A stretch of 33,589 nucleotides of DNA from Nemertoderma westbladi (GCA_032718475.1 JAUCBJ010001553.1:1-33589); one strand, 5' to 3'. Counted from the stretch's first letter, positions 21,731-32,059 are shown. The notes: a model not told the origin generated them from the letters alone. Numbers and translations: made by a program.

Positions 21731-22381
21731 CTGATAGTAAACGCCCTCCTTGACTCCGGCAGCACAGGTACATTCATTGACAAAGAACTAGCCGAAGACA
21801 TCTTTGCTGGACAACCCAAGTTCCGAACTAAGTTGAACCTTTCCAGAATTATGCAGGTTTGGAAATCCACAGTAGCTACAGATTACTACGTGGGTGCATT
21901 GTCCACTCCCCAGGATGAACTAGGAGAACATACCGTAAGGTCGGTAAAAATGGTGGCTATAAAGAACTTTGCTACTAGCCAAGTGGAACCTTACAACTGG
22001 GATGAAGACCATTTTACCCAGCAACATAATATACCTAGATTCAATACTGACTATCCAGGGGTGCAGATATTAATCGGCCAAAATGCGCACGAAGCGCTTG
22101 AGACTTTAGAAAAACGGCCTGCTCGACCGCAACCATTACAAACTTACGCGGGAAGAACGAGAGTAGGTTGGTACTTCACTGGCCCTTCCCGTAGAACTCT
22201 AATGGAAAGACTACCTAGTGAGAGAATTCATCAGGTGAGTGAATGGGAAGAAAAAATCAGTGAGGGAGAAACCACAACTGAGGGAACTCCATACTCCTCA
22301 GACAACGACGATATTAACCAACTGTACAATGAGGAAAATACAATCGACCTCCTCACCAAAAATCAAACTTGGTTAAACTAA
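21371..22381 (+). pseudogene. Element B: aspartic protease region of pol
   Basis: The frame begins with the second zinc-knuckle remnant (RCEVC, then an in-frame TAG, then CGTKHHILLY) and is open from 21407 to 22381. It contains the retropepsin-type active site NALLDSGSTGTFIDKELAED (Asp codon at 21752), followed by conserved BEL/Pao blocks YPGVQILIGQNAHEAL and RTRVGWYFTGPS. The enzyme cleaves the gag-pol polyprotein; this region matches the DUF1758 type linked to BEL/Pao. TAA at 22379 closes the frame, and the same frame continues afterwards into reverse transcriptase. It lies -1 relative to the gag body frame. Copy 1 of the duplication stops short of the active site. Confidence 0.85.
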
Positions 22382-23910
22382 GTAAACTTGTGCCATCTTA
22401 TCGATCAACATGGCAGACAATTCACATATAATGACGAATTAAACGAAGTGATAGATCGATACAATAACAAAATTTGTGATGAACACGCCGTATGATTCTT
22501 CATTCAAGAAGCCGTAGAGCCTAATTCCTACGACAAAGCCTTGTCTGTCGAGGAAGAGAGAGCCAAGCAGATTCAGGAAATGACAACCCGTTATCTGAAG
22601 GACGAAGGTCGCTATGAGATTGGTCTTCCGTTCCAATGGCTAGAACCCAACTTTATAAATAACCAATCTTTAGCGGAAAAGAGAATCGCGCAACTACATC
22701 GGCGTCTTACGGCCAACATTCCAGCCAGGGTAATGTATAAAACCCAGCTGAAGCAATTTATTGATAAAGGATACGCGGAGCGAGTACCGGAAGAAACACC
22801 CGTAACAGAGATAACGTATTATCTAACACATCATTACGTTCCCAAGCCCGGTAAACCCAACGAAGTCTGGGTAGTGTTTGACGGCTCCGCCCTCTACATG
22901 GGTCAATCCCTGAACTCGGAACTATTGCCGGGACCCAACTTACTCCAATCCTTGTTGGGAATACTATTAAGATTGCGGCAATATTCTATCACATTCGCTT
23001 CGGACATAGAAGGCATGTTCTTACAAGTCAAGGCGCTGGATATGGATCGAGACAGCCTACGATTTCTGTGGTGGCCTGAAGGAGACCTCAACCGATCCAG
23101 GCTTTCGGGATCATCTCGAGCCCCTCGAACGCTTGTTCGGTAGTGCGTACAACTGCCGATGACAACCGAGACGCCTTCTCTAAAGTGGTTATTGACAACA
23201 TGGATGGACGACAATTTAAAGTCCCTCCCATCGGTGGAAGAAGCCATTGATGTTACCATGGGAACGGTAGAGTGCTTGCAACGTGGTGGATTTCGACTAA
23301 CCAAATTCACTAGGAACTCCCGTGAGTTTCTGCAATCGATCCCGGTAGAAGACTGAGGTGTTAAAGATCTGTACCTCATCAAGGACGATCTTCCGGAAAC
23401 CAAGACACTTGGTTTAAAATGGGACACGGAGAGAGATATCTTGTTTTTCCAGTTAAAACAACGAGATAATCCAGTTAGAACTAAACGGATTTGTCTAAGT
23501 ATCCTGAGCACTTATTTCGATCCATTGGGATTTATTAGCCCAGTTATATTGGTTGCTCGGAGCTTAGTGCATGATCCACTTAAGGGAGAACTACTAAAGA
23601 AGTGGATGAAATGGGAAGATTCTCTACCATCCATCGAGAACTTTATGATTTCCCGTTCATATTTTGGTCACGTTCTCCTCACATATTCCTATCAACTCCT
23701 TGTGTTTGGAGACGCCAGCGATAGAACTCGTCGGTAGAACTCGTCGTCATGCGACATAACTTTAAGAAACCTGGAATTGTATTCGAAACACAACAACTCA
23801 ATCGCCCAGTTGGTCACTTATGTTTACTGGAAAGAGACAGAGAGCTATCCGGAAACTATGGAAGGTAAGATACTCTTCCTACGACCACCTCCCTAATCCA
23901 ACAAACATCT
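22382..23910 (+). pseudogene. Element B: reverse transcriptase and truncated RNase H
   Basis: It continues the protease frame. A TGA lies near 22493 (HAV then stop then FFIQEA). From 22541 RT blocks are clear: RYEIGLPFQWLEPN, YYLTHHYVPKPGKPNEVWVV, SLNSELLPGPN, ASDIEGMFLQV (first catalytic Asp), SLRFLWWPEGDLN. Near 23100 a small deletion and frameshift remove the next block, and FGIISSPSNACSVV is read one frame over until about 23198, where the original frame returns with WMDDNL (catalytic pair). TGA at 23354 sits where element A has Arg. The frame goes on through YFDPLGFISPVIL to LLVFGDASD, the first motif of RNase H, then breaks at 23735. No further RNase H motif and no integrase follow. Confidence 0.87.
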
Positions 23911-24847
23911 AGGGACTCCTCAACGTAACAGCGTCTGGAGTGGGTGTGTGACTACATTATTTTATATATATTTTTATTATTATTTTTATATTTATGTATG
24001 TATTATTACGTAATTTTTATTATTATAATCGTTTTCTTTAATTTTATTTAGTAGAATAATATTTTAGCGATTATTCAGTAGATTAGTGCAATATATATTC
24101 GTGTTTATTACTTAACTACTTAGCATTATATATTTAGTTTAACGGCGAGAAATTCTTTTTTCTCTTTCCTTACTGTCCGTATCATATTATAAATACGTGA
24201 CTACAGTAAGATGAAATGTCCGTACTTATTAAAGTACAATACCGCCCCTACTATACTCAAGTATTATTGGTAAGTAGAGTATTAGGAATGCAAAGTTCAG
24301 ATCCTCGTGTCTCGGCTAAACCAAGCTCTGGGTAGACCTTGGAAACGACTTGCCTCTTCTCACTGACATTGTTTCTGGCAATATTGCTCTCATACCGTAT
24401 ATTAAATAATACATATAGTAGAATGATGTCCATTTAACAGTAGCGTTAAAACGCAAAACAAATCTGTTAAACCCTTTGACCATCTGAAATTCTAGTCGAT
24501 TAAGATATCGCTGCACCCACCGATATACTTGAAAGACAAAATTCTAGAATCAGTGGTTAACGTCCCCAGACATATTCTGGAATAAATCAGTGCCCATCTT
24601 AAATATTAAATATGTAATAAATATTTATAAAATCTATTAAAACAAATGTTATAATAGAGTAAATGCTGACAAATAAACTCTAAAGAGTTTGTAAACCAAA
24701 AATCTGTTAAAATTTAGATCCTTTAAATTTCTAGTCAATTAAGATATCGTAGCACTTACCGAGACTCTTAAAAAGACAAAATTCCTAGAATTAAGGATCC
24801 TGTTCTGGACATGTTATGGAATAAAATTGTGTCTATTTTAATATTAA
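23911..24847. other. AT-rich insert in place of RNase H and integrase; diverged tandem pair
   Basis: This is very AT-rich with no coding potential. It holds a diverged two-copy repeat: AATCTGTTAA, AATTCTAGTCGATTAAGATA and GACAAAATTCTAGAAT recur with an offset of about 240 bp (24461-24610 and 24701-24847). It directly precedes a 25-G run. The position suggests that a repeat replaced the rest of pol. Confidence 0.7.
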
Positions 24848-24872
24848 GGGGGGGGGGGGGGGGGGGGGGGGG
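24848..24872. repeat. Run of 25 G
   Basis: Twenty-five consecutive G follow AATATTAA and precede TAGCGCATTTTCTGACC. It marks an abrupt change from AT-rich insert to the accessory ORF region. The true length is uncertain, as homopolymers are hard to read. Confidence 0.9.
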
Positions 24873-25093
24873 TAGCGCATTTTCTGACCAAAAAGTCGAA
24901 TTTTTTAAACATATCCTATCTGATGCAGAATTTCATGCTGATATGGAAACCGTTTTCCCATATGTTGCTTAGTTTTCGAGATATCTTGGATGGAAGATAC
25001 TGGCTCCGATACATCGCGATATCGGTAAACGAGATGAAGTTTGGGGTTTGCATTCTATTTCTGCAAATTTATGTGCTCATTGGTGCTAATTGG

Positions 25094-26059
25094 ATGTCTC
25101 CACGAGAAAGAGCACCTCCCCATTCCCTGGTGAGACCTCAGACTTTTGATCCTAATAGTATGACGGATCCTCCTGAACTGTACTCATTGTTCAAAGATCT
25201 AGTGTTACCCGAACAATTAGTCGTTGACACTCCGGTTGTGGGCTCCCTAGATATTCGCCCATCTTACCTAGCCGGATTGGGACGCGGACACCTAATATCG
25301 CCATTCAACCCGTATAATCGTCCCGGTTTAACCCCGATACAACCCGTCACCAAGGTGGAGGAGAGCGTTGTACGAAACGCGTTAGACGTTATTCGACAAA
25401 AGATCGGAAAAGGAACCTACGATTGTTTAGATAAACGTAAATTGCATCAGCAAGTCCAAGCGGTAAAGGAATTGGCCTTACCCCAGTTCGACCGAGAAAT
25501 CCAGAACCTCGAAGAAGATATCGAACTCAGACTAACCTACTCTCTGCAAGAGTTTTTGGACGAATGCTTCCAACAACAAGCAGAGGAAAATCAGCTCGAG
25601 GAGAAGCACATCGAAATGGAGGAGTTAGAAGAAGCAGCTTTAACCCAGCCAGAAGCTCAAATCCTTATGACTGATCTCTATTCCAAAACCATCATCCATC
25701 CTTCGATGGTTCCCCATTTCGGAGACAAACTCTTCGCCACGGTACAACCCCAACCGGTTGTTATCAACCTAAAATCTAGAGATCTTATCGCTGACGCTCC
25801 TATGTTACAACGTCCGCCAATCGAGGCCGCTCGTGTCGACGGTATACTCGTTGAACCTCCGGACAATCGAGCGGATCTTGTCCGTCGTGTGGTACACGAG
25901 GTCAACCTACGCGCTAGACCTTTGCCGAACTCATTCTATGGGATCAATGACCACCCTTATTATGTCAATTTAACTCAATATTATATGGTGAAACCGGAAG
26001 ATCCTACGCACAGTTTAAAGTTTCTACCATTGATAAATCCTGCGGTGACTTGTTCATAA
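25094..26059 (+). CDS. Accessory ORF of element B, first part, unknown function
   Basis: The frame is open from 24923, but the sequence before 25094 looks non-coding, so I prefer the ATG at 25094 (MSPRERAPPHSLVRPQ); that gives 321 codons. I do not recognise the protein. It has a Pro-rich start, a basic helical segment (VRNALDVIRQKIGKGTYDC), an acidic coiled-coil-like region (REIQNLEEDIELRLTY through HIEMEELEEAAL), and a segment ending YYVNLTQYYMVKPED. It lies between the pol remnant and the 3' LTR, where some elements carry env or extra genes. With this start there is no signal peptide or membrane span; the longer start would add one hydrophobic stretch (FGVCILFLQIYVLIGANW). It has no premature stop, unlike gag and pol of the same element. 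Confidence 0.6.
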   Translation: MSPRERAPPHSLVRPQTFDPNSMTDPPELYSLFKDLVLPEQLVVDTPVVGSLDIRPSYLAGLGRGHLISPFNPYNRPGLTPIQPVTKVEESVVRNALDVIRQKIGKGTYDCLDKRKLHQQVQAVKELALPQFDREIQNLEEDIELRLTYSLQEFLDECFQQQAEENQLEEKHIEMEELEEAALTQPEAQILMTDLYSKTIIHPSMVPHFGDKLFATVQPQPVVINLKSRDLIADAPMLQRPPIEAARVDGILVEPPDNRADLVRRVVHEVNLRARPLPNSFYGINDHPYYVNLTQYYMVKPEDPTHSLKFLPLINPAVTCS

Positions 26060-26457
26060 ACTCGCATCCAGAGCTACAGGAAGTTTATAGACAACCATAT
26101 GAATATAGAGCCCGAGAACGCGAGTTGGAAAGAACCATTAAACCGAGGAAATTTCTCACTACTCACGGTCCGCCTACTGCTCTCGTGCAAACGACTCGTC
26201 AGGGACCAGTAAGAGCTGCCGTCCTGAAACGCTCTCTAAAGGTTGTTCGACCTCGTTCCATTGAGGTTGATATTGATCAACTGGGTACCTCGACTGGCGG
26301 ATACACCGACCACAATCCGAAACCTTCCGATGCAATTGTATTGCACCCCTCACCCAGGAGTTATAGCCCTCCTTGTAAAGTGGCTCGCCCCAAAGAGAAA
26401 AGGACTCTTACTAGCCTCAAAAAACTTTGTAAACGCCATTCACGTAGGAAGGACTAG
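26050..26457 (+). CDS. Accessory ORF of element B, second part (other frame)
   Basis: This frame overlaps the end of the previous ORF by ten bases and continues as GDLFINSHPELQEVYRQPYE, then a strongly basic region (RARERELERTIKPRKF; SLKKLCKRHSRRKD at the end). It has no ATG at its start, so it is probably the C-terminal part of the same protein, separated by a single frameshift near 26045. Joined length would be about 455 residues. The basic tail suggests nucleic-acid binding or nuclear targeting, as inference only. The 3' LTR starts 78 bases after its stop. Confidence 0.5.
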   Translation: MFINSHPELQEVYRQPYEYRARERELERTIKPRKFLTTHGPPTALVQTTRQGPVRAAVLKRSLKVVRPRSIEVDIDQLGTSTGGYTDHNPKPSDAIVLHPSPRSYSPPCKVARPKEKRTLTSLKKLCKRHSRRKD

Positions 26458-26525
26458 TAGTTTAGAGTATTTTTTGTATTTTAGAAACTGTGATTTTTAT
26501 ATTTTATAGACTTAAATCCCATTTT

Positions 26526-26535
26526 CTGGGAGCGG
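26526..26535 (+). promoter_or_regulatory. Possible polypurine tract before 3' LTR
   Basis: CTGGGAGCGG lies directly before the TG of the 3' LTR, where plus-strand DNA synthesis is primed. It is short and interrupted by a C, so the call rests mainly on position. Confidence 0.35.
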
Positions 26536-27742
26536 TGTAAAAGCTTTTGCTGACATAATAAGTCATTTTTCCCGCAATGCGCAGTGTAGAGGCTTTTACG
26601 GACATAACAAGTCATTTTTCCCGCAATGCACAGAATACTCTAAAATAGCCCTAAATTTATCCAACTACGTGATGGGAAGGAATCAGAGCCCAGATGACGA
26701 CATCTATCAGCTGATTCTTTGTGGACATGGAATCTCTTTGTTCGTCCAACCAATCAGAGCGATTTCCCCTTATGTCTGACAGAGGCCTATGGAAACTCGC
26801 GCAATGCATTACGGTCTTGTTTACTATTTTCTGAGCAGCAGAACCGGCTTGGAATTTTCTGTACTTCTGTGTAGAAGTTTCAGACTTTGGCCTAGAACAT
26901 CAGATGGCTTTGATTATAAGAACGTAAAACTATTAACTGAAACACCACTGAAACATTGCTGGATACACCGAATCACTAAACATCGCACCACATGGAACAT
27001 TGCTGCACATGTCATCCTGCATCATACCTGGAACACTGCATAAGTAACACATACTGACTGTTCACCGCATTATTTTACTTCTGTTATTAATTGTTGTTAT
27101 ATTAATGGGTATTGCTGTTATATTTGGAGAATACCGATAAATAATCATAAAACCCCTAATCTTCTTGATTACTGAAGGTAAGATGAACAGGTTTACCGGT
27201 AGCAATTGCGACTTACATTATAGTGGTTTTTGTGTGAATTAAATGCTATTTCATAATCCCTACATGTGTCAGTTGCGATCCTCCTTATATATGATCAAAT
27301 TCAGTGACGGTCGGCAGATCAGTGCGAAGTAGTGTGAAGTAGTGTGAAGTCGTGTGAAGGTTAATAAAGCATCTCCTAAAGAATGCGCTTTTTACGAAAC
27401 TCTGTGGCCATCTAGTTGTGATTAGTATAAGTCATAACGCTGTTTTTATACTTAAAGCGCCACGTCCTAAAGGAACTGTTAATATTTCCCCGAAAGTAAA
27501 TATATTGTCAGAGATTATATAGTAACGATCAAACGAATAATACAGTAGGTCTACACTGCAATCACTATCAAGGAATCCGAATCCAGTCTCCCAAAACCGT
27601 GGGTGATAGGTCGCGCATGGACTGGCTTCGGCTGATGTAACTTCAGTACACTAGGTAATTGATATAGGCTAAAGTCGATTTATAAACAAGAGGACAACTA
27701 AAATTGGCAGGTTAAACTGCTAAAGGTCTAAAAGCGCGAACA
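26536..27742 (+). repeat. 3' LTR of element B
   Basis: It starts TGTAAAAGC and ends GCGAACA, the same length as the 5' LTR. By eye about 25 differences separate the two, mostly single substitutions plus two compensating one-base indels in T-runs. AATAAA is at 27363-27368. Confidence 0.95.
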
Positions 27743-27747
27743 CCTAT
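27743..27747. repeat. Target-site duplication of element B, right (CCTAT)
   Basis: Exact copy of 10622-10626, directly after the CA end of the 3' LTR. Confidence 0.93.
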
Positions 27748-28380
27748 GGTAATAGGCACCAGAAGAAGCCCCTTAACATTAGAGAGTCTATTGGTCTTCG
27801 GAACCGATAGGCCTACAACTTGCAACAATATACTGTAATAAGATATCTGCATTTCCTATGCGATAAAGGTAGTATGGGCCGATCAGCGATCGCTAATTCA
27901 TTCCCTCCCCCCCCCCCCCCCCATTCAGGGTGTTTTCCTGATTGGTAATCGTCGTACTGTACAATCCTCTACTACACTAGGCTTACTAAGTCTTCCTCTA
28001 TATTCATGGAATTTTAGTAGCGCTCCGCTAATCCCATCTGCTCAGTGCTCATATCAAAAAAACAGATATCTCATCCATTATATAGTAGTAGCAATTGGGC
28101 CTCCTACAGTAGTCGAAGAACATTCTCTTTAATGTTCACGAACATCATTCTCATGAAGTGATATAGAATTGCTCCGAAATTAGCTTACTCTTTAATACAT
28201 TTACTCGTGTGTTATACTCGCACTCGGTGTAATAATTTTGTGAAACTCTGAATTTATTTCCTAGATTAGATGCGTTGTTCTATTTGTTTTAATGAATAAT
28301 AGTCAATTGAGCACACATTAGGCCTAATCTAAACAGTACCGTGTAGTGCGGTACATTAAGCAGAAGAACGCAGTAACGTT
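27748..28380. other. Spacer with a 16-C run
   Basis: No gene is recognised. A run of 16 C lies at 27907-27922. The rest is mixed, AT-leaning sequence with GGCCTA words; this is the continuation of the locus into which element B inserted. Confidence 0.6.
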
Positions 28381-29010
28381 TAGTACGGTTCTGATTAAGG
28401 ACATGGGGGCGGTTGGCGACTCGCCCTCGCGTCAGCAGATGATAGTGGCAATGGTGGTATTGGTCTATTGATGAATCCAATTGGACATGCTGCATTGTTC
28501 AAAATAGACCAAATCTCTAAAAGCAGCATCCGTTGCCACTTCTCATGTTCTGGAAGACAGGCTAAGAAGTTTCCTAAGGTGGTTCTGATTGTGTGCTACT
28601 CTCCAACTAGTGTTGCCCCTGTAGAGGAGGTGGAAAATTTCTACCACAATCTATCAGCAGCTTCTGATGGAGTGGATCAGCATGCATTCTTAACATTCCT
28701 GGGAGACTTTAATGCAAGTCTGCATCAATCACCTACATCGCCCTGGGTCTATAGCAATAGTGTCAACCGAAATTCCGTCCATCTTCAGGATTTAATCTCT
28801 GGAAATGGATTGTTTTCAGCTGGAACCCAGTTCAAGAAGCGAACTGGAAAGCTATGGACTCATAGTGGACCCAGTGGCCACAAGTCAGCAAGTCCCAGAT
28901 AGACCATATTCTGTTTCGTAGGATGTACAGGAGCTCTATACAAGACTGTAATGCATTTACACTTCGACCCTTCTCCAGTGATCACCGCCTTATTGTGGCC
29001 AAGGTAAGAC
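28381..29010 (+). pseudogene. LINE apurinic-like endonuclease domain (broken)
   Basis: The domain nicks target DNA to start target-primed reverse transcription. Its motifs are visible in order: GWRLALASAD and GGIGLLMNP, VLIVCYSPTS, LTFLGDFNASL (GDFN at 28702), IDHILFRRMYRSS, and SSDHRLIVAKVRL (SDH near 28977), the last catalytic His motif. The reading changes frame near 28886, between the GDFN part and the DHILF part, because TAG at 28900 closes the first frame. A TAA at 28396 cuts the start. The N-terminal end of the domain is missing. Confidence 0.82.
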
Positions 29011-30592
29011 TTAATCTGCATGCTAGCAGAACAACGATATCTGCCTTGCCGCGGCATGACTGGTCTTCTTTGTTGCAACAGCCAAGTGTGAGATCTAGCT
29101 TCACACTACAGCTGAGCAACAGGTATGAGGTTCTTGCCTCGGAGGCGGCAGATCACTATGATGGCTATACTGCCTTCACAGAAGCAGTTAAGTTAGCAGC
29201 TGCAGAAACAGTTCCTGTATACCCTCGAAACAGGAAAAGGGCCCCCTGGACTGACATCAAAATCCAGAAGTGCCGAAATGACCTGTATAAGGCACAGAAA
29301 GAGTCCCAAATTAAACAGACTACAGTGGCCAAGAATGCAGTTAAGGCTGCATCTTGGTCCCTGAACAGGCAGTACTCTGTTAATCTATAGAAGGAGCTCA
29401 TAAACCAATAGGTTGATGCCATCAATGATGCTGACGACAGCAGGCAATCATCCCAGCCATGGAAATCTATCAACTTACTTACTGGGCGGAAAAGCGAACC
29501 AACCACCAAGGTTAATTAAGGCTGAATCACCAGCCGATCGCCTCAATGGTTGGAAGGCCCACTTTGAAAAGCTCCTCAATAATGACAGGGTATTGCCTGA
29601 TAACTTTATAGAAGTAAAAGTGTCTGAGTCTGTACTCCCAGATATTCCCATTGGCGATATCTCCTTTGCTGGAGTGAAGGCTGCTGCAAAGAACATTAAG
29701 ACCAATCGTGCCAGTGGAGTAGATGGTGTTCCCCCTGAGGTCTTTAAAATGCCTGAGTGAGTAAAGCTCATCTATCCCATCATAGTAGACATGTACCGAA
29801 CAACAAGAGTCCCATATGAAATGAAAACAAATAAGTTGGTGTCAGTTCCCATGAAGGGCAACCTAACACTCTATGGTTCTTTTCGGATAATCTCATTGAT
29901 GTCGATTGCTGCAAAGCTACACAATAGAATTATATTAAATCGCATCAGGGATCCCATTGAGAGACTGCTCCGTGGAAATCAGAATGGGTTCTGTAAAGGT
30001 CGTGGGACCATGGAGCCCATTTTGTCACTTACTGTAGAAGGATAATTGAAGAGTTATCAAAAAAGAAAGACAGGCATGTTATAGGGCGTCCTCCAGGGAG
30101 AAACACTTGCACCATTCTTGTTCATAATTGTGGTTGACTATGTTCTACGCATGTCCTTAGATGATCATAATGATGATGGGGTGATGATAACTCCACCTAC
30201 CTAAGTCGAGGAAATCCTGCCAAGTACCAATCTGATCTAGACTTTGCTGATGACTTAGGAGTACTCTCAGAATCACTAGAGGGAGCCCATCGGCTCGTCA
30301 GCTCATTAGAACATGCTGCTTCTAGTGTTGGTCTTTTTATTAACTCCAAAATTTACCAAAATTTTCACAGTTAACTTTGAAAGTTCTCAGCAAGTCTCTG
30401 ATTGGATGAGCATAAGCTCAAAGGATGGTATGCTTGAGCATGTGGACGACTTCTGTTACCTGGGATCATGGATCTGGAAGACCTTCGAATACGTAAGGGA
30501 AAGGCATGGGCAGCCTTGAATAGGCTTTCCAGGATTTGTAAGTCACCGAGAATTAATCGGAAACTTAAGGTCCGATTATTTAGAGCAGCAAT
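29011..30592 (+). pseudogene. LINE linker and reverse transcriptase (broken)
   Basis: The linker (RNRKRAPWTDIKIQKCRNDL) runs to a TAG at 29388, then further stops and a frame change near 29510. RT blocks follow: ADRLNGWKAHFEKLL, NRASGVDGVPPEVFK, FRIISLMSIAAKLHNRI, LRGNQNGFCKGRGT, a product-shifted VLQGETLAPFLFIIVVDYVL near 30090, the catalytic FADD (30243-30254), and VDDFCYLGSWIW. Stops lie at 29758 and 30043 and in the pieces between 30045 and 30313. The last recognisable block is KVRLFRAA at about 30570, after which the sequence becomes gypsy on the other strand. The enzyme cannot be made from this copy. Confidence 0.82.
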
Positions 30593-30599
30593 AGGATCG

Positions 30600-31570
30600 A
30601 AAGAACAGAAGTGAGTGGGCAGAGTCTTCCATATATTGTACACATAGAGGAGCTCCACTGGTGATCGACCTCCATCACGTGAAGTATTGCGGAATCCAAG
30701 GATGCCCTGTGTGATGCTGTCTACATCATGGTTAGCACCCCAGACGACTATCTTAATCGCCTTGATGGCAGATTCGGCATGGCCATTATTGCAAGGCTGG
30801 TGGGGTGATGGTAGACTGAGGTGAACTACATAGCTTTTCAGCAAAGTCTTTATGGTCTCTGAATTGAACTGGGAGCCACTGTCTGCGTAGAATTCCAGTG
30901 GGATGGCAGTGGTCAGGAAGAGGAGTCAGAAGATTTTAATTATTGCTGTAGATGTTGTGTCGGAGCCAAGGCTGGACAAAGTAGGCCACCCTGTATACTC
31001 GTCAGTAGTCACCATGTAGTGAATGCTGTCAGCTACAAATATGTGGGTTCTCTGGAACGGGTGGGTAGTGTCTGGGTTGCGTTAGAGGGGTTCTTGTGCC
31101 TGGACAGCAGAGAGGATGACACGATTGGCAATGTTTGGTAGTGATGGCGATGTGGTTTGATATGGTGGGCCACCAGATGGACTGGTTCGTATGCTCCTTT
31201 ATTTTATTGAGCCTCTGGTGGGTGGAGTTTAACAGATGGAGGGTGTTGTGTCGTAGTTCCTTCGGTATGTAGAGTTGTGGTCCACGAAGTATGATGCCAT
31301 CATGGACCATGAGTTCAGTACAGTGCTGAAAATATGGGCAGATATCGTCATTCGTGATATTGTGGTGGGAGGTTGGCCAGCCATGCCAGATGGTGGCAAG
31401 GTGTGCCACATAAGTAGGGTAGCAATATCCCGAAGAATGGATCTCCTGTAGACGAGCATCCTAGTCACTCTTATCATTGCTGGCGTGTATGAGGTCGTCC
31501 AGGGTGGATGTTCGTGCCAGGGAGAATGCGTGAATGCATCAGTGATGAGGTGCTTAACACTGTTTTGGTG
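30600..31570 (-). pseudogene. Gypsy integrase (zinc-binding part and D,D,E core)
   Basis: After VKHLITDAFTHSPWHEHPP comes an IN-type stretch, DGIILRGPQLYIPKELRH, the zinc-binding part NSTHQRLNKIKEHTNQSIWW with TTKHCQSCHP (His pair, Cys pair), and then the catalytic core: MVTTDEYTGWPTL (first Asp), EFYADSGSQFNSETI (second Asp) and PHQPCNNGHAESAIKAIK (Glu). All three acidic residues are visible, but a TGA lies between the first and second, near 30928, and the pieces lie in different frames. The ORF closes near 30600, at the LINE boundary, so the C-terminal end is lost. Integrase inserts the element DNA into the host genome; this copy is dead. Confidence 0.82.
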
Positions 31571-31609
31571 AAATGAGAGAGGACCATTTTCAACTTCAGG
31601 AGACAGTAA

Positions 31610-31890
31610 TTTGACACTTGGTACTGTCATCTGTCATTCAGGATGGGTTCAGGTGGATGCTGTCAGTAACTGGATCAAAGTGGTTTAGCCCATCCATGAA
31701 GTAGCGGCACTTCTGTGCCACCCATACCACTCTGAGGGCATCCAGTTCTGCCATCCCAGACTAGTTTGCCTCGTGTTTGGTGAGGCTCCTGGATACGCAC
31801 TGGATGGTAGCCAGTGGTACAGAGCTTGGTCCCACTGGTAGTGAAGGATGCTGATACCATATAGATGTGAGGCATCAGTTAGAATTTAAC
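31610..31890 (-). pseudogene. Gypsy RNase H (broken)
   Basis: On the minus strand LTDASHLYGI (first Asp) is followed, after a frame change, by VSRSLTKHEAN, SGMAELDALRVVWVAQKCRY (Glu) and FDPVTDSIHLNP (Asp), the usual order for the RNase H of Ty3/gypsy elements, which degrades RNA in the RNA:DNA hybrid. Stops follow. The domain is about the normal length, but its pieces are in different frames. Confidence 0.72.
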
Positions 31891-32059
31891 TTCTTCTATC
31901 AGGATGGAAGAGGTACGATGGGCTGGAAATGGTAGCCTGAGTGGCCAAACCCAGGTAGAGTGGTCTGTATTAAGGCTGTGGAGTGGCTCGATGAGTTGAG
32001 AGATTTCTGCCATCTAATTTCCTAACTGTTGGGCGAGGCTGAGGAAGGAGCAGAGTTCC

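Larger units (their letters stand above)
10627..27742 (+). mobile_element. Element B: full-length BEL/Pao LTR retrotransposon, 17.1 kb, defective
   Basis: Two 1207-bp direct repeats (10627-11833 and 26536-27742) bound the element and are flanked by the same 5-bp target copy. Inside, on the plus strand, are a long leader, gag, a CCHC knuckle, an aspartic protease with DSGS, a reverse transcriptase with WMDD, and the start of RNase H. The order and motifs are those of BEL/Pao. Integrase is missing. The gag body is duplicated with a 4286-bp offset; without that duplication the element would be about 12.8 kb, still long for the group. An extra ORF lies between the pol remnant and the 3' LTR. Many stops and some frameshifts make it non-autonomous. 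The LTRs differ at about 25 positions by eye (about 98% identical), so the insertion is not very recent. Confidence 0.93.
28381..30592 (+). mobile_element. LINE (non-LTR retrotransposon) fragment, APE-type
   Basis: An endonuclease region, linker and reverse transcriptase follow each other on the plus strand, broken by frameshifts and stops. The RT blocks resemble the RTE/CR1 group; I cannot fix the clade. The left edge is set where recognisable coding begins (GGGWRLALASADDSGNGG). The right edge is where the sequence changes to the minus-strand gypsy element, before the C-terminal end of the LINE ORF. No 3' tail or target duplication is visible. Confidence 0.85.

Noticed and set aside
24923-25093. 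Upstream extension of the accessory ORF, with a hydrophobic segment as an envelope signal
   Set aside because: The sequence looks like the non-coding edge of a repeat next to the G-run, and the coding character begins at the ATG at 25094.
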